Assembly (NCBI GenBank): GCA_024400425.1
Contig: JAKSMV010000013.1
Span: 1 to 64,000 of the forward strand
DNA: 64,000 nt
Source: Bacteroidales bacterium
GTDB taxonomy: Bacteria > Bacteroidota > Bacteroidia > Bacteroidales > F082
Reading direction: 5' to 3'
Shown: piece after piece, positions 12,245 through 20,960 of the stretch
How positions within the stretch are numbered: position 1 is the first letter of the stretch
Layout of the letters: each line of letters opens with the position of its first letter
The notes under the pieces: model-generated
Told to the model about the DNA's origin: nothing
What the model saw: only the letters and a program-made list of their open reading frames with translations
Database searches by the model: none
Made by a program: the position numbers and the translations under genes

Positions 12245-12712
12245 TTAGAATCTGAAGTGCGAGAATGCCTTGTTGGCATCTGCCATTCTGTGGATTTCTT
12301 CCTTCTTCTTGAATGCAGAACCTTCTTCCTTGTAAGCTGCCATGATTTCCGAAGCGAGCTTCAGAGCCATCGACTTCTCGTGACGTTTGCGGGCATAGCC
12401 AATCAGGTTCTTCATACCGATGCTCTGCTTACGGGCAGGACGGATTTCTGAAGGAATCTGGAAGGTAGCACCACCGATACGACGGCTTCTTACTTCCACT
12501 TGAGGGGTAACGTTGGCCAGGGCCTTCTTCCACACCTCAACTGGATTTTCGTTGAGCTTACTTTCAACGATGTCCATTGCTTCGTAGAAAATCTGATAAG
12601 CCAAATTCTTCTTACCTTCAAGCATGATGTTGTTCACGAACTTGGTGACCAGCACATCATTGTACTTGGGATCTGGAAGGATAATTCTCTTCTTTGGTTT
12701 AGCTTTTCTCAT
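12245..12712 (-). CDS. rpsG: 30S ribosomal protein S7
   Basis: S7 nucleates the small-subunit head. The 155 residues include [20 protein letters not shown], the [20 protein letters not shown] block and the C-terminal [20 protein letters not shown]. It lies 32 bases after rpsL and 20 before fusA. Confidence 0.98.
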   Translation of the reverse strand: MRKAKPKKRIILPDPKYNDVLVTKFVNNIMLEGKKNLAYQIFYEAMDIVESKLNENPVEVWKKALANVTPQVEVRSRRIGGATFQIPSEIRPARKQSIGMKNLIGYARKRHEKSMALKLASEIMAAYKEEGSAFKKKEEIHRMADANKAFSHFRF

Positions 12713-12744
12713 GTTTCTTAAGTCTTTACTTTTTGACTAATCAC

Positions 12745-13134
12745 TTATTTCTTTGCGGCTGTTTTTTTAGGTCGTTTAGCACCGTATTTAGACCTGCGTT
12801 GGCGACGGCCATCAACACCACTGGTATCCAAAGCACCGCGGATGATGTGGTAACGAACACCTGGCAAATCCTTCACACGACCTCCTCTGATCATGACGAT
12901 AGAGTGTTCCTGCAGGTTATGGCCTTCGCCCGGGATGTATGCGTTGACTTCCTTTTGGTTGGTCAAACGAACCCTAGCGACCTTACGCATTGCTGAGTTA
13001 GGCTTCTTAGGGGTTGTTGTGTAAACACGAACGCACACGCCACGACGCTGTGGACATGAATCCAATGCTGGTGACTTACTCTTGTCGATCAATTTCTGGC
13101 GCCCTTTGCGCACTAATTGTTGAATAGTCGGCAT
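12745..13134 (-). CDS. rpsL: 30S ribosomal protein S12
   Basis: S12 sits in the decoding centre. The 129 residues begin [15 protein letters not shown] and contain [20 protein letters not shown], where the lysine tied to streptomycin sensitivity is present, and the [20 protein letters not shown] block. It is the first gene of the 25-gene run. A TAnnTTTG promoter box lies at 13408-13415 on the same strand, leaving a leader of about 270 bases that appears structured. Confidence 0.98.
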   Translation of the reverse strand: MPTIQQLVRKGRQKLIDKSKSPALDSCPQRRGVCVRVYTTTPKKPNSAMRKVARVRLTNQKEVNAYIPGEGHNLQEHSIVMIRGGRVKDLPGVRYHIIRGALDTSGVDGRRQRRSKYGAKRPKKTAAKK

Positions 13135-13238
13135 TTTAATTTGTTAGGTTTTAATTTATTAAGTTACTTTGCTCCTCTCACGAGGAAATTATCTTCAAAC
13201 TCAAAACCAAACTGGTCGAGAGCAATGCCTTCGAGATG

Positions 13239-13367
13239 TAGTTAGGGAACATAATAAGCCTTGCAGCTTAGAAGTCTATAAACTCACGATGCAATATAAA
13301 CGCTTGACTTTTCATGTCTTGCATCGCGCAGAAACCTATTACGTTTAACTTATCAGGTTCCTAACTA
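13239..13367 (-). ncRNA. Putative structured leader RNA upstream of rpsL
   Basis: On the minus strand this stretch folds into nested stems. The outer stem pairs 13239-13250 with 13357-13367 (11 pairs and one bulge). An inner perfect 8-pair stem joins 13287-13294 with 13319-13326. A small 5-pair hairpin uses 13255-13259 and 13266-13270. The element sits between the rpsL promoter box and the rpsL start, in the 5' untranslated region of the whole ribosomal operon. Autoregulatory leaders are common for ribosomal operons, but I do not recognise this one as a named family. The pairing is visible; the regulatory role is inferred. Confidence 0.5.
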
Positions 13368-13407
13368 TGTCATTTACAAGGGCAAGCCCTCTTTCAATTC
13401 AGCGCGG

Positions 13408-13415
13408 CAAAAGTA
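13408..13415 (-). promoter_or_regulatory. Bacteroidota -7 box (TACTTTTG) for rpsL operon
   Basis: On the minus strand this reads TACTTTTG, matching TAnnTTTG of the Bacteroidota primary sigma factor. No clear TTTG -33 element is visible at the usual distance. It is the best candidate promoter for the 25-gene ribosomal operon. Confidence 0.65.
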
Positions 13416-13565
13416 CAACAAATTTCAATACGTTGTATCACATTTAGCATATTTTTTCTGCAAAAAGCATTTTCTTATTATAAATCAACATGTTAGATAC
13501 ATACCTTCACAAATAATCAAATTACATTTATATAAAATTGCGCCTTCGCACCTATTAATATTTAA

Positions 13566-14132
13566 GCATCAATATACATTTAGACCCAACAGAGACAATA
13601 TGCCTATGCGTCACCACCCCAATACCAAGGCTGGGTCACTTGCAGCCCGTCCGGCTGGCTTTTGAAGGTTTTCTCCGCTGCGCAACGAAGCGGAGTGGGA
13701 GCGGAACGGGAGGAGACTGGAAGCGGAGATAGCGTTGGTATAGCCCTGGTATAGTGCGCACCTCAGCCAGTCGATTTTGTCATTTTGTCATTTGTCAAAA
13801 AATCACAATAAGCGATTTCGATGTCCCAATCGCTTTTCGCCTACTTATAATACCTAATTAATAATTATTATTAATTATTTTATTAATAGGTGACAAATGA
13901 CAAGAGGGTTGGATTTGCTTATTGTGACAAAATGACAAATGATTTTTTGACAAAATGAATTTTGTTATATTATTGATAATGAATTTGTTGCATAAAAATG
14001 GCATTGTGATTTGTCATAAAAAGGTCGAGAAAAACAACTTCCTTTGTTTTGTCAACTTATCGTATCTAATCGAGATGTGCTCGCTTGACCGACAAGACTT
14101 TGGCAATCAACATGGGTCAAAAAGTATATAAT
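13566..14132 (+). repeat. 567 bp dispersed repeat, left copy
   Basis: This segment is repeated in reverse orientation at 53439-54003. Identity is strongest in the middle (about 13790-14075), with more substitutions toward both ends. The middle holds an AT-rich stretch (13850-13890) flanked by blocks built from TGACAAA and its complement (13774-13797, 13891-13902, 13925-13942, 13948-13958). TCACAATAAGC (13803-13813) and GCTTATTGTGA (13917-13927) form an inverted pair around the AT stretch. Other short hairpins are GCGATT/AATCGC (13812-13833) and CTCCGCT/AGCGGAG (13673-13695). No open frame of convincing length is present. The two flanks outside this copy (13416-13565, 14133-14194) show nothing else I can name. 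Confidence 0.9.
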
Positions 14133-14194
14133 TGCCAATATTTATGGCACAGAAAAAAATATACAAGCGATACGTAGAGAAAAAACAAAAGCAC

Positions 14195-14202
14195 TATCTT
14201 TG
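14195..14202 (+). promoter_or_regulatory. -7 box (TATCTTTG) for M20 peptidase gene
   Basis: This is an exact TAnnTTTG match about 155 bases before the chosen start at 14359. Because it lies over the start of the longest possible open frame (14200), it argues against that longer frame being translated. Confidence 0.6.
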
Positions 14203-14269
14203 CCCAATCGAAAGAAATACCCCACCTACAAGGTCCGTCACCCACCCTTCGTCTCCACTCAAAGTCTCA

Positions 14270-14316
14270 AAGTCCACATGTCCCAAAGTCTAAATGTCCA
14301 CATGTCCCAAAGTCAA
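14270..14316 (+). repeat. Two 24 bp tandem units in 5' leader
   Basis: Two near-identical units, each containing GTCCACATGTCCCAAAGTC, follow one another in the untranslated leader of the peptidase gene. They are followed by short CAAATCAACAAACAA-type repeats. The function is unknown; slippage-prone leader repeats occur at other spots in this window. Confidence 0.75.
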
Positions 14317-14358
14317 CCAAACAAATCAACAACAAACAAATCAACAAACAATATTATC

Positions 14359-15732
14359 ATGCAAATCACCAGCAACTACATCGAAGCCAACAAGGACCGT
14401 TTCCTTGACGAGCTTTTCGGATTAATCAGAATTCCTTCCATCAGTTCAGAATCGGCACACAAGCCCGACATGATTCGTTGCGCTGAATACTGGCGCGATG
14501 CCATCATCGCTGCAGGAGCCGACAAGGCCGAAGTCATGCCTACCGAAGGCAACCCCATCGTCTATGGCGAGAAGATCATCGACCCAAAGAAACCTACCGT
14601 CTTGGTTTATGGTCACTACGACGTAATGCCTGTCGATCCTATCGAGTTGTGGAACACGAATCCCTTTGAGCCGGTCATCAAGGACGGCAAGATCTGGGCA
14701 CGCGGTGCCGACGACGACAAAGGTCAGTCGTTCATGCACGCCAAGGCATTCGAGACCATGGTACGCACCAACACGCTACCTTGCAACGTGAAGTTCATGC
14801 TTGAAGGCGAAGAGGAAATCGGTTCAGGCAGCCTGGCCAAATGGATTGTCGAATACAAAGACCTTGTGAAAGCCGACGTCATCCTCGTTTCCGACACTTC
14901 GATGATTGGCACCGATGTACCGAGCATCACCACAGGTTTGCGCGGCCTCGCCTACTGGCAAATCGAAGTCACAGGCCCGAATGCCGACCTCCACTCCGGA
15001 TTGTTTGGCGGCAGCGTGGCCAACCCACTCAACACCCTCTGCGAGATGATCGCCAAGTGCATGGACGAGAACAACCATATCACCATTCCTCATTTCTATG
15101 ACGACGTGGTAGAATGCTCCGAACGCGAACGCGAACTGCTCAACATGGCCCCTTACAGCGAAACCAACTACAAAAACAGCCTCGGCGTCAAGGAACTGCG
15201 CGGCGAAGAAGGTTACACCAAGATTGAACGCGTGGGCATCCGTCCGACCTTCGACCTCTGCGGAATGTGGGGCGGCTACACTGGCGAAGGCTCAAAGACC
15301 GTGTTGCCATCGAAGGCATACGCTAAATTGTCGTGCCGTTTGGTGCCCAACCAAGACCACGAGAAGATTGCCGAACTGGTGAAGAACTATTTCGAAGAAA
15401 ACGCTCCGGAATACGTCACCGTGAAAGTCACGCCGATGCATGGCGGACAAGCCTACGGTTGCCCTATCGACCTGCCAGCCTACAAGGCTGCCGAAGCCGC
15501 CTACATGGACACCTACGGCAAACTGCCTATCCCAATGCGCTCGGGCGGCAGTATCCCGATCATCTCGACCTTCGAGAAAGTGCTGGGCATCAAGTCCATC
15601 CTAATGGGCTTTGGCCTTGGTGAAGACGCCATCCACTCGCCTAACGAGAACTACCGACTCGACCATTTCTACAAAGGCATCGAAACCATCATTGCTTTCT
15701 ATCAGCACTTTGCCAACAGTGACGAAGCATAA
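14359..15732 (+). CDS. M20 family metallopeptidase (dipeptidase)
   Basis: This is a cytosolic zinc peptidase of the M20/M25/M40 family that probably hydrolyses dipeptides or similar amides. The 457 residues carry VLVYGHYDVMPVDP with metal ligand H86 and catalytic D88, ARGADDDKGQ with the bridging aspartate, and EGEEEIGSGS with E151-E152 (catalytic base and ligand). The dimerisation domain begins near LRGLAYWQIEVTGPNADLHS, and MRSGGSIPI and GEDAIHSPNENY lie near the end. There is no signal peptide. The start MQITSNYIEANKDRF was chosen because the longer frame begins inside the promoter box. The exact substrate cannot be told from sequence. Confidence 0.88.
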   Translation: MQITSNYIEANKDRFLDELFGLIRIPSISSESAHKPDMIRCAEYWRDAIIAAGADKAEVMPTEGNPIVYGEKIIDPKKPTVLVYGHYDVMPVDPIELWNTNPFEPVIKDGKIWARGADDDKGQSFMHAKAFETMVRTNTLPCNVKFMLEGEEEIGSGSLAKWIVEYKDLVKADVILVSDTSMIGTDVPSITTGLRGLAYWQIEVTGPNADLHSGLFGGSVANPLNTLCEMIAKCMDENNHITIPHFYDDVVECSERERELLNMAPYSETNYKNSLGVKELRGEEGYTKIERVGIRPTFDLCGMWGGYTGEGSKTVLPSKAYAKLSCRLVPNQDHEKIAELVKNYFEENAPEYVTVKVTPMHGGQAYGCPIDLPAYKAAEAAYMDTYGKLPIPMRSGGSIPIISTFEKVLGIKSILMGFGLGEDAIHSPNENYRLDHFYKGIETIIAFYQHFANSDEA

Positions 15733-15752
15733 CTTGTTTTCTTTTTTCTTTG

Positions 15753-15956
15753 TCAAGAATTAGAGAATTGGAGGAGCCTATCGGGTCGTATTTTTTGAAT
15801 TATTGTGGAATTTGAGAGAAAATCGCAAGCGATTTTTATTTCTCTGCATTCGGCATCGAAGATGCAAATTCAAGAAACCTCACCCTTTCTCTCCCAATAA
15901 TTTCAAAATGACAAGTCTTTAACCAATGGTTCATTCTCAAATTCTCTAATTCTTGA
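15753..15956 (+). repeat. 204 bp long-hairpin element with 17 bp terminal inverted repeats
   Basis: TCAAGAATTAGAGAATT at 15753-15769 is perfectly complementary to 15940-15956. Inside, a second arm pair resembles TTTTGAATTATTG, and a tight hairpin (AAAATCGC/GCGATTTT, 15819-15836) lies at the centre. No coding frame fits. It resembles a miniature inverted-repeat element or a large structured transcript end between two same-strand genes. Which of these it is cannot be decided here. Confidence 0.7.
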
Positions 15957-15986
15957 TATAAAAACACACTTATCCACAAGCACAAC

Positions 15987-16754
15987 ATGATTACCAGCAA
16001 GACCAACCCAAGGATAAAGAACATCGTCAAGTTGCAGAAGGCCTCGGAGCGCCGCGAGCAGAACCTCATCATCATTGAAGGGCAACGCGAGATTGAACGT
16101 GCACAGAAATGTGGCTTCGAGATCGACCAACTCTACGTCTGCCCTACCCTTTTGCGCGAGCCTTTGAATATCCACGCCAACTACACCGAAGAAGTCAGCG
16201 AGGATGTGTTCGACAAGATTGCCTATCGCGAAGGCAGCGACGGGCTATTGGCTCTGGCGCGGCCAAAATACAAAAGCCTTAGCGAGTTCAAGCCCAAGAA
16301 AGATGCCTTGATCATCGTGTTGGAAACCGTCGAGAAGCCCGGCAACCTCGGTGCGGTGATGCGCACCGCCGACGCCGCCGGTGTGGATGCCGTCATCGTG
16401 GCCGACCCTGGCACCGACCTCTACAACCCCAACGCCATCCGTGCCAGCATCGGGTGCATCTTCAGCGTGCCCGTCTATGCCTGCTCCACCGAAGAGTGCA
16501 TTGAATGGCTGAAAGCCAACCACATCACCATCTATTGCACCTACCTCAAGGCCTCCATCGACTACCTCGACGCCGACTTCCGCAAGGCCTCGGCCATCGT
16601 CATGGGCACCGAAGCCACCGGCATCTCCGACGCTTGGGTCAATGCTGCCGACCAAAACATCATCATCCCGATGAACGGCATCGCCGACTCGCTCAACGTG
16701 TCGGTCACCACCGCCATCGTCACTTTCGAGGCCATCCGACAAAGGAGAAAATGA
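15987..16754 (+). CDS. TrmH/SpoU-family RNA 2'-O-methyltransferase
   Basis: This is a SAM-dependent RNA ribose methyltransferase of the SPOUT superfamily; the target (23S rRNA or tRNA) is not evident. The 255 residues have an N-terminal substrate-binding domain (RIKNIVKLQKASERREQN, then IIEGQREIERA) and the C-terminal knotted domain. The latter shows ETVEKPGNLGAVMRTADAAG (motif 1), MGTEATGISDAW (motif 2) and IPMNGIADSLNVSVTTAIV (motif 3). Its stop overlaps the next start in an ATGA. A second SpoU paralogue lies at 44801-45544. Confidence 0.9.
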   Translation: MITSKTNPRIKNIVKLQKASERREQNLIIIEGQREIERAQKCGFEIDQLYVCPTLLREPLNIHANYTEEVSEDVFDKIAYREGSDGLLALARPKYKSLSEFKPKKDALIIVLETVEKPGNLGAVMRTADAAGVDAVIVADPGTDLYNPNAIRASIGCIFSVPVYACSTEECIEWLKANHITIYCTYLKASIDYLDADFRKASAIVMGTEATGISDAWVNAADQNIIIPMNGIADSLNVSVTTAIVTFEAIRQRRK

Positions 16755-17623
16755 AAAAAGACTACTTCCTGCTGCATCTCTCAGTCTTCATCGCTGGCTT
16801 CACGGGAGTATTGGGCCGACTCATCAGCCTCGATTCAGCCATCTTGGTGTGGCATCGCATGGCTTGGGCCGCCGTCATCATGACATTCTTCCTATTCTTC
16901 ACCAAACAGCTGAAACGCTACAGTTTCCACGACATCTTGCAAATGGGAGGCGTAGGTCTCCTGCTTTGCTTGCATTGGGTGTTCTTCTACGCCAGCATCA
17001 AGGCATCCAATGTCAGCATCGGTGTGGTGTGCTTCTCTACGACAGGTTTCTTCACCGCCCTATTCGAGCCCATCATCAACAAGCACAAGTTCTCAGCACG
17101 CGAGTTTTTCCTCAGCCTCATCACCATTGCGGGTGTTTATCTCATCTTCCAGTTCGACCCACGCTATCGTTTGGGCATCGTCTTAGGCATCATCTGCGCT
17201 GCGCTCTACGCCCTTTTCTCCATCGCCAACCAACGTGTTGGCAAGCATTACGAAGCCAAGAACATGCTGTTGTGGGAAATGGTCGGCGGTCTTGCCGGCC
17301 TCACTTGCCTCATACCTTTATATAATAGGTTCATTCCCGTCGGGCCGCTGCTCCCTGTCGGACTCGATTATGCCTACCTCGCCTTCATGGTCGTGATATG
17401 CACAGTGGGAATGTGCCTGCTGCAAATCATCGTCTTGCAGAGAGTGCCCGCTTTCACCTACAACCTGACCCTCAATCTGGAACCGGTCTATAGCATCATC
17501 CTCTCGATGCTCATCTTCAACGAACACAAGGAACTGAACTTCTCGTTCTGCCTCGGCATTGCGTTGATCATCATTTCCGTAATCTTGCAGACCGTGACCG
17601 ACAAGCGGAAAGTCGCTATTTGA
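16751..17623 (+). CDS. DMT superfamily (EamA) transporter
   Basis: This is an inner-membrane protein of the drug/metabolite transporter superfamily with two EamA repeats. The 290 residues contain about ten hydrophobic segments, with the repeat boundary near residue 140. The typical C-terminal block is LQRVPAFTYNLTLNLEPVYS followed by IILSMLIFNEHKELN. Start MKKDYFLLHLSVFIAGF overlaps the stop of the upstream methyltransferase by 4 bases (ATGA) and has AAAGGAG just upstream, so the two genes are coupled. The substrate is unknown. It converges on the GNAT gene with an 8-base overlap. Confidence 0.87.
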   Translation: MKKDYFLLHLSVFIAGFTGVLGRLISLDSAILVWHRMAWAAVIMTFFLFFTKQLKRYSFHDILQMGGVGLLLCLHWVFFYASIKASNVSIGVVCFSTTGFFTALFEPIINKHKFSAREFFLSLITIAGVYLIFQFDPRYRLGIVLGIICAALYALFSIANQRVGKHYEAKNMLLWEMVGGLAGLTCLIPLYNRFIPVGPLLPVGLDYAYLAFMVVICTVGMCLLQIIVLQRVPAFTYNLTLNLEPVYSIILSMLIFNEHKELNFSFCLGIALIIISVILQTVTDKRKVAI

Positions 17624-18191
17624 CGAGCTTGTTATACCAACTATCGAATACGAAAATCTCTTCAGCCAAAGCAAAACCCAGGCTTTCATAATAGGCCTGC
17701 AGCCGTGGCTTGTCCTTATCCACCAAGATTGACACCTTACCGACACCCAAACCACGAGCCAACTCCATGCGGTTTTGCATCAGCATCTTGCCAATATTCA
17801 GTCCTCTAAATTGAGGCATGACCGCCAAACTGTCGAGATAAAACTCGCCCTCGCCCGTCTCCATGGCATTATGTTCGAGCTTCACACCCATGTTTTTCTC
17901 CACAAGGTCGAAAGTGGTCTTACGCATAGCAGCATATCGGGCACCGTCGTAAGCCACCAGAGCACCAACGATGCAGCCATTCACCTCGGCGACGGCTGCA
18001 TTCCGATAGCTATACAAGGTATCGTCCATCAGACAAATATCAACCAGATAGTTGAAAACCTCACGCATCTCGTCGGGCACGTCATCCTCGATGTGGAGCA
18101 TCTCGATAGCAGCCCAAACGCAACGCGCTATGAAAGGCGCATCGGCAGCTACAGCATCACGAATCGTAATTGTAACATTGGCAGTATCCAT
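17616..18191 (-). CDS. GNAT family N-acetyltransferase
   Basis: This is a predicted acetyl-CoA-dependent N-acetyltransferase. The 191 residues fit a single GNAT domain. Motif A is visible as YLDSLAVMPQFRGLNIGKML around residue 120, and motif B as KPRLQAYYESLGFALAEE near the end. The start overlaps the stop of the upstream MFS gene by one base (TGATG), so the two are probably translated together. The acceptor substrate is unknown. Confidence 0.85.
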   Translation of the reverse strand: MDTANVTITIRDAVAADAPFIARCVWAAIEMLHIEDDVPDEMREVFNYLVDICLMDDTLYSYRNAAVAEVNGCIVGALVAYDGARYAAMRKTTFDLVEKNMGVKLEHNAMETGEGEFYLDSLAVMPQFRGLNIGKMLMQNRMELARGLGVGKVSILVDKDKPRLQAYYESLGFALAEEIFVFDSWYNKLVK

Positions 18192-19384
18192 CAGCGAACC
18201 TTATTCTTTTGGTAGTGGGGTGCAACAACGAAGACAAAAAACAGCAACGAAAGTAACACGGCACCATCAGCGACGAAATAGGCCGCACTGAACGAGAAAT
18301 GTTCGGAAATGGCACCGCCCGAGAAGATTCCTATGCCCAAGCCCAAATCCCAAGTGGTGAGATAGGTGGAAGTAGCCGTGCCGCGCTGGCTGTTGGGCGC
18401 CATATTAATAAATAAGGTGTTGAAAGCGGGGAAACTCGTTCCGAATCCAGCGCCACAGCATAGAGCGATGACGAGGAATGCCACCGTGGTTGCATGTTGC
18501 CCGAGCGCACAGAAACGATGGCACATCGCCAAGCCGAACATCGCCACCACCACGATAGCCAAGCCCAAGGCCGTGGTCTGCGTCACCTTGCCCCTATCGA
18601 CCATACGGCCCGCGAAAAGTCGCGAAGCGATCAGACCGACAGCATAAACCGTGAAGAACAAGCCGCTGCTGATGGCAAGGTTCATCTCCTTGGCATACAA
18701 TGCGATATAGTTGGAAATCTGTCCGTAGGCAAAAGCCAGCAGCATAAACGAGACACCTGCCAACAAGCCTTTTATCAGGATGAAACGGTCGAGCGACAAA
18801 GGCGGTCGCTTGAGCGGAGGACGGAACTTGGTCTGGATGCGCGAAGCGAAGAATGCCGCCAAGGCGCTGCACACCATACAGCCGATGAAGATGACATTGA
18901 AACTGTATTTCTCGTAAACGAAAAGTCCGACCATGGGTCCCACCGCCATCGCGATATTGTTGGCCACGCCGAAATAGCCGATGCCTTCGCCACGTTTTGC
19001 CGACGGCACCACGTCGATAACCAAGGTATTGCCGCCCACCGAAGTCAAACCGAACGACAAGCCATGCAAGATACGGACGATGATGAGGATAGTAATGGTG
19101 CTGGCGAAAAGATAGCCGCAGAACACTGCCGTGAAAACCGACAGCGCCAACAGATAGACCGGCTTGCGCTTGAAGGCATCCATCATGTAGCCCGAGAAAG
19201 GACGCACACAAAGCGTGGCCAAGGTGTAACACGAAATCACCGCGCCCACCACCGAGTTGTTCGCCTGAAAGTTCTGCTGAATGAAGAACGGCAACACCGG
19301 CAGAAGCAGATAAAACGAAAAGAAAAACAAAAAGTTAGCCGCACAAAGGCAAAGATAATTCTTATTGAATAACTTTTCTTCCAT
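18191..19384 (-). CDS. Major facilitator superfamily transporter
   Basis: This is an inner-membrane secondary transporter, probably a drug or metabolite efflux permease. The 397 residues show about 12 hydrophobic segments. The MFS loop motif between segments 2 and 3 is present as RPFSGYMMDAFKRKPVYLLA, and the segment 5 motif as GEGIGYFGVANNIAMAVGPM. Start MEEKLFNKNYLCLC was chosen because a TAnnTTTG box lies 24 bases upstream (19408-19415), inside the longer open frame. It is coupled to the GNAT gene. The substrate is unknown. Confidence 0.88.
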   Translation of the reverse strand: MEEKLFNKNYLCLCAANFLFFFSFYLLLPVLPFFIQQNFQANNSVVGAVISCYTLATLCVRPFSGYMMDAFKRKPVYLLALSVFTAVFCGYLFASTITILIIVRILHGLSFGLTSVGGNTLVIDVVPSAKRGEGIGYFGVANNIAMAVGPMVGLFVYEKYSFNVIFIGCMVCSALAAFFASRIQTKFRPPLKRPPLSLDRFILIKGLLAGVSFMLLAFAYGQISNYIALYAKEMNLAISSGLFFTVYAVGLIASRLFAGRMVDRGKVTQTTALGLAIVVVAMFGLAMCHRFCALGQHATTVAFLVIALCCGAGFGTSFPAFNTLFINMAPNSQRGTATSTYLTTWDLGLGIGIFSGGAISEHFSFSAAYFVADGAVLLSLLFFVFVVAPHYQKNKVR

Positions 19385-19407
19385 GATTTGATTGTCCTTT
19401 CGGGCCG

Positions 19408-19415
19408 CAAAAATA
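19408..19415 (-). promoter_or_regulatory. -7 box (TATTTTTG) for MFS-GNAT pair
   Basis: This is an exact TAnnTTTG match on the minus strand, 23 bases before the chosen MFS start codon. It supports the short form of the MFS protein. Confidence 0.65.
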
Positions 19416-19468
19416 GGAATAAAAGACCGACTGCATACCAATAACGGCCAACTAAATCATCCTATCAA

Positions 19469-20635
19469 CTAAAATGCAAAATACATGTCCCAACGGAAAA
19501 TGCCTTGCGTAGCAGAATAGATAGAACATGTCGGTCCATGAAAATATAACACATACGACAAATCCATTCCGAATATACCGAAATGCATCCCCAAGCCTTG
19601 GGTGAAACAGTTCACAAAACTTTCAGAATTCGACCCATGGTAATAGCCTGACCTGACAAAAAATTTGTCTGCCAAACTATATTCCAGTCCAATGCCTGTA
19701 CTGATTTCGCATAATTCCTGATAAAACGAGCTAACAGGCTTATAACTATCCGTTTGTGAGTCGTAAGCATACCCGGTCGCATCGTAAAATGACTGAAGCA
19801 TACCTCGAAATACCGAAACATTATCGTCAAATCCATATAGAACGGAACCATTGGCATTTCGAATTGGGGGCGTTGGAACCAGTAGTTTTGAAAACTCCAG
19901 ATTGACAGACAACGTGTTTTTGGGATGGAACTTGAACTTGAAGCCCGAACCCACACGCAATGAGGTTGGAATGAACTCAGCCTCTTCACTTCTAGGCGAG
20001 AAATAATTCATCTTCGTTCCAATATTAGCGACAGCTGCGCCCAACGAGAGATCCACCAAATTCCCCAATGGACGCTTGTAATATACCGAAACATCACCCG
20101 CAATTGACGACATCTTTTTGTCATTTCCTGACAATAAAGCAGCATTCGAGTGAATATAACGGCCTGCGAAACCCGCTGAAAAACACTCGCTAAAACAATG
20201 AGAATAGGCGACATCAAACGCCAAATTCGCAGGACGAAAGCCAAAAGGTTCAGGAGAAGCTGGAGTAACGACATAGACTTTGTTGCCGAAAGAATAACGC
20301 ATTGTAGCAGCAAAAGCCGAATTGCCAAACTTGTGCGCAAATGCACCATGCAACATGATTCGATTTAAAGCAATATTAGAATACGTATTGAATCCAGAGG
20401 CAATTATCGTTTGCTCATTTTCCAAGAATGCATATTTGGCCGGATTGTAGTACATGCTGAAAGCATCAGGACTAGTGGCAACACCAGTGAAGCCAAGCGA
20501 AGCCGACCGAGCATCTGGCGAATGCGTCAGAAAAGGAACCGCTGTAGTAATAGGCGACGAAAGGTTCTGTGCCGACGAGAGCAACGATGCCCCAACGAAA
20601 AGCAATACAACAAATAGGATTCTTCTTGTTTTCAT
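19469..20635 (-). CDS. PorV-like outer-membrane protein (T9SS paralogue)
   Basis: This is a 388-residue outer-membrane beta-barrel protein of the PorV (LptO) family, whose known members shuttle type IX secretion cargo to the sortase. A signal peptide (MKTRRILFVVLLFVGASLLS, cleavage near SAQ) precedes the family motif ITTAVPFLTHSPDARSASLG and SMYYNPAKYAFLEN. VSVYYKRPLG, LVPTPPIRNANGS and GMLQSFYDATG are all shared with the porV gene at 24976-26190. It is more divergent than that copy, for example FLTHSPDARSASLG against FVSIAPDARGGAMG. It has its own promoter box. It may be a specialised carrier or a redundant paralogue. Confidence 0.82.
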   Translation of the reverse strand: MKTRRILFVVLLFVGASLLSSAQNLSSPITTAVPFLTHSPDARSASLGFTGVATSPDAFSMYYNPAKYAFLENEQTIIASGFNTYSNIALNRIMLHGAFAHKFGNSAFAATMRYSFGNKVYVVTPASPEPFGFRPANLAFDVAYSHCFSECFSAGFAGRYIHSNAALLSGNDKKMSSIAGDVSVYYKRPLGNLVDLSLGAAVANIGTKMNYFSPRSEEAEFIPTSLRVGSGFKFKFHPKNTLSVNLEFSKLLVPTPPIRNANGSVLYGFDDNVSVFRGMLQSFYDATGYAYDSQTDSYKPVSSFYQELCEISTGIGLEYSLADKFFVRSGYYHGSNSESFVNCFTQGLGMHFGIFGMDLSYVLYFHGPTCSIYSATQGIFRWDMYFAF

Positions 20636-20654
20636 AGCAGTATGATTTTGTCAG

Positions 20655-20662
20655 CAAAGATA
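20655..20662 (-). promoter_or_regulatory. -7 box (TATCTTTG) for PorV-like gene
   Basis: This is an exact TAnnTTTG match on the minus strand, 19 bases before the start codon of the PorV-like gene. Confidence 0.65.
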
Positions 20663-20960
20663 AACATAATTCTATCCAACAATACAAAAATGTCATTTTG
20701 TCAGCAAATAAATACAAGCAAGGCAAAATAGGCCTATATTTATGTCAATATGTCATCATAAAACATAGATATTGTTCACTATCAGCAATGGCAAAGGATT
20801 TGATAAATGGGATGCAGAGTTTTGAATTTTGAATTAAGAATGTAGAATGTAGAATAACGGAAAACGACGCTTCGGCTCCGCTCAGCGTCCCACAAAGTCC
20901 CCAAGTCAAATAATCAAACAAACAAATAAACAACCTTAAAACAAATAGGAGATTAAAACC
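20663..20960. other. Intergenic region upstream of hsp20, no gene seen
   Basis: About 300 bases between divergent genes. It contains short AT-rich direct repeats (TTTTGAATTTTGAATT near 20820 and GTAGAATGTAGAATAACG near 20845) and a run of CAAA-type repeats just before the hsp20 start. No TAnnTTTG box on the plus strand is convincing, so the hsp20 promoter may use another sigma factor. No coding frame is supported. Confidence 0.6.

Noticed and set aside
16505..16750. N-terminal extension of the DMT transporter frame
   Set aside because: It lies inside the SpoU methyltransferase gene in another frame and is His/Arg-rich; the ATG at 16751 has a Shine-Dalgarno-like AAAGGAG and gives a proper membrane start.
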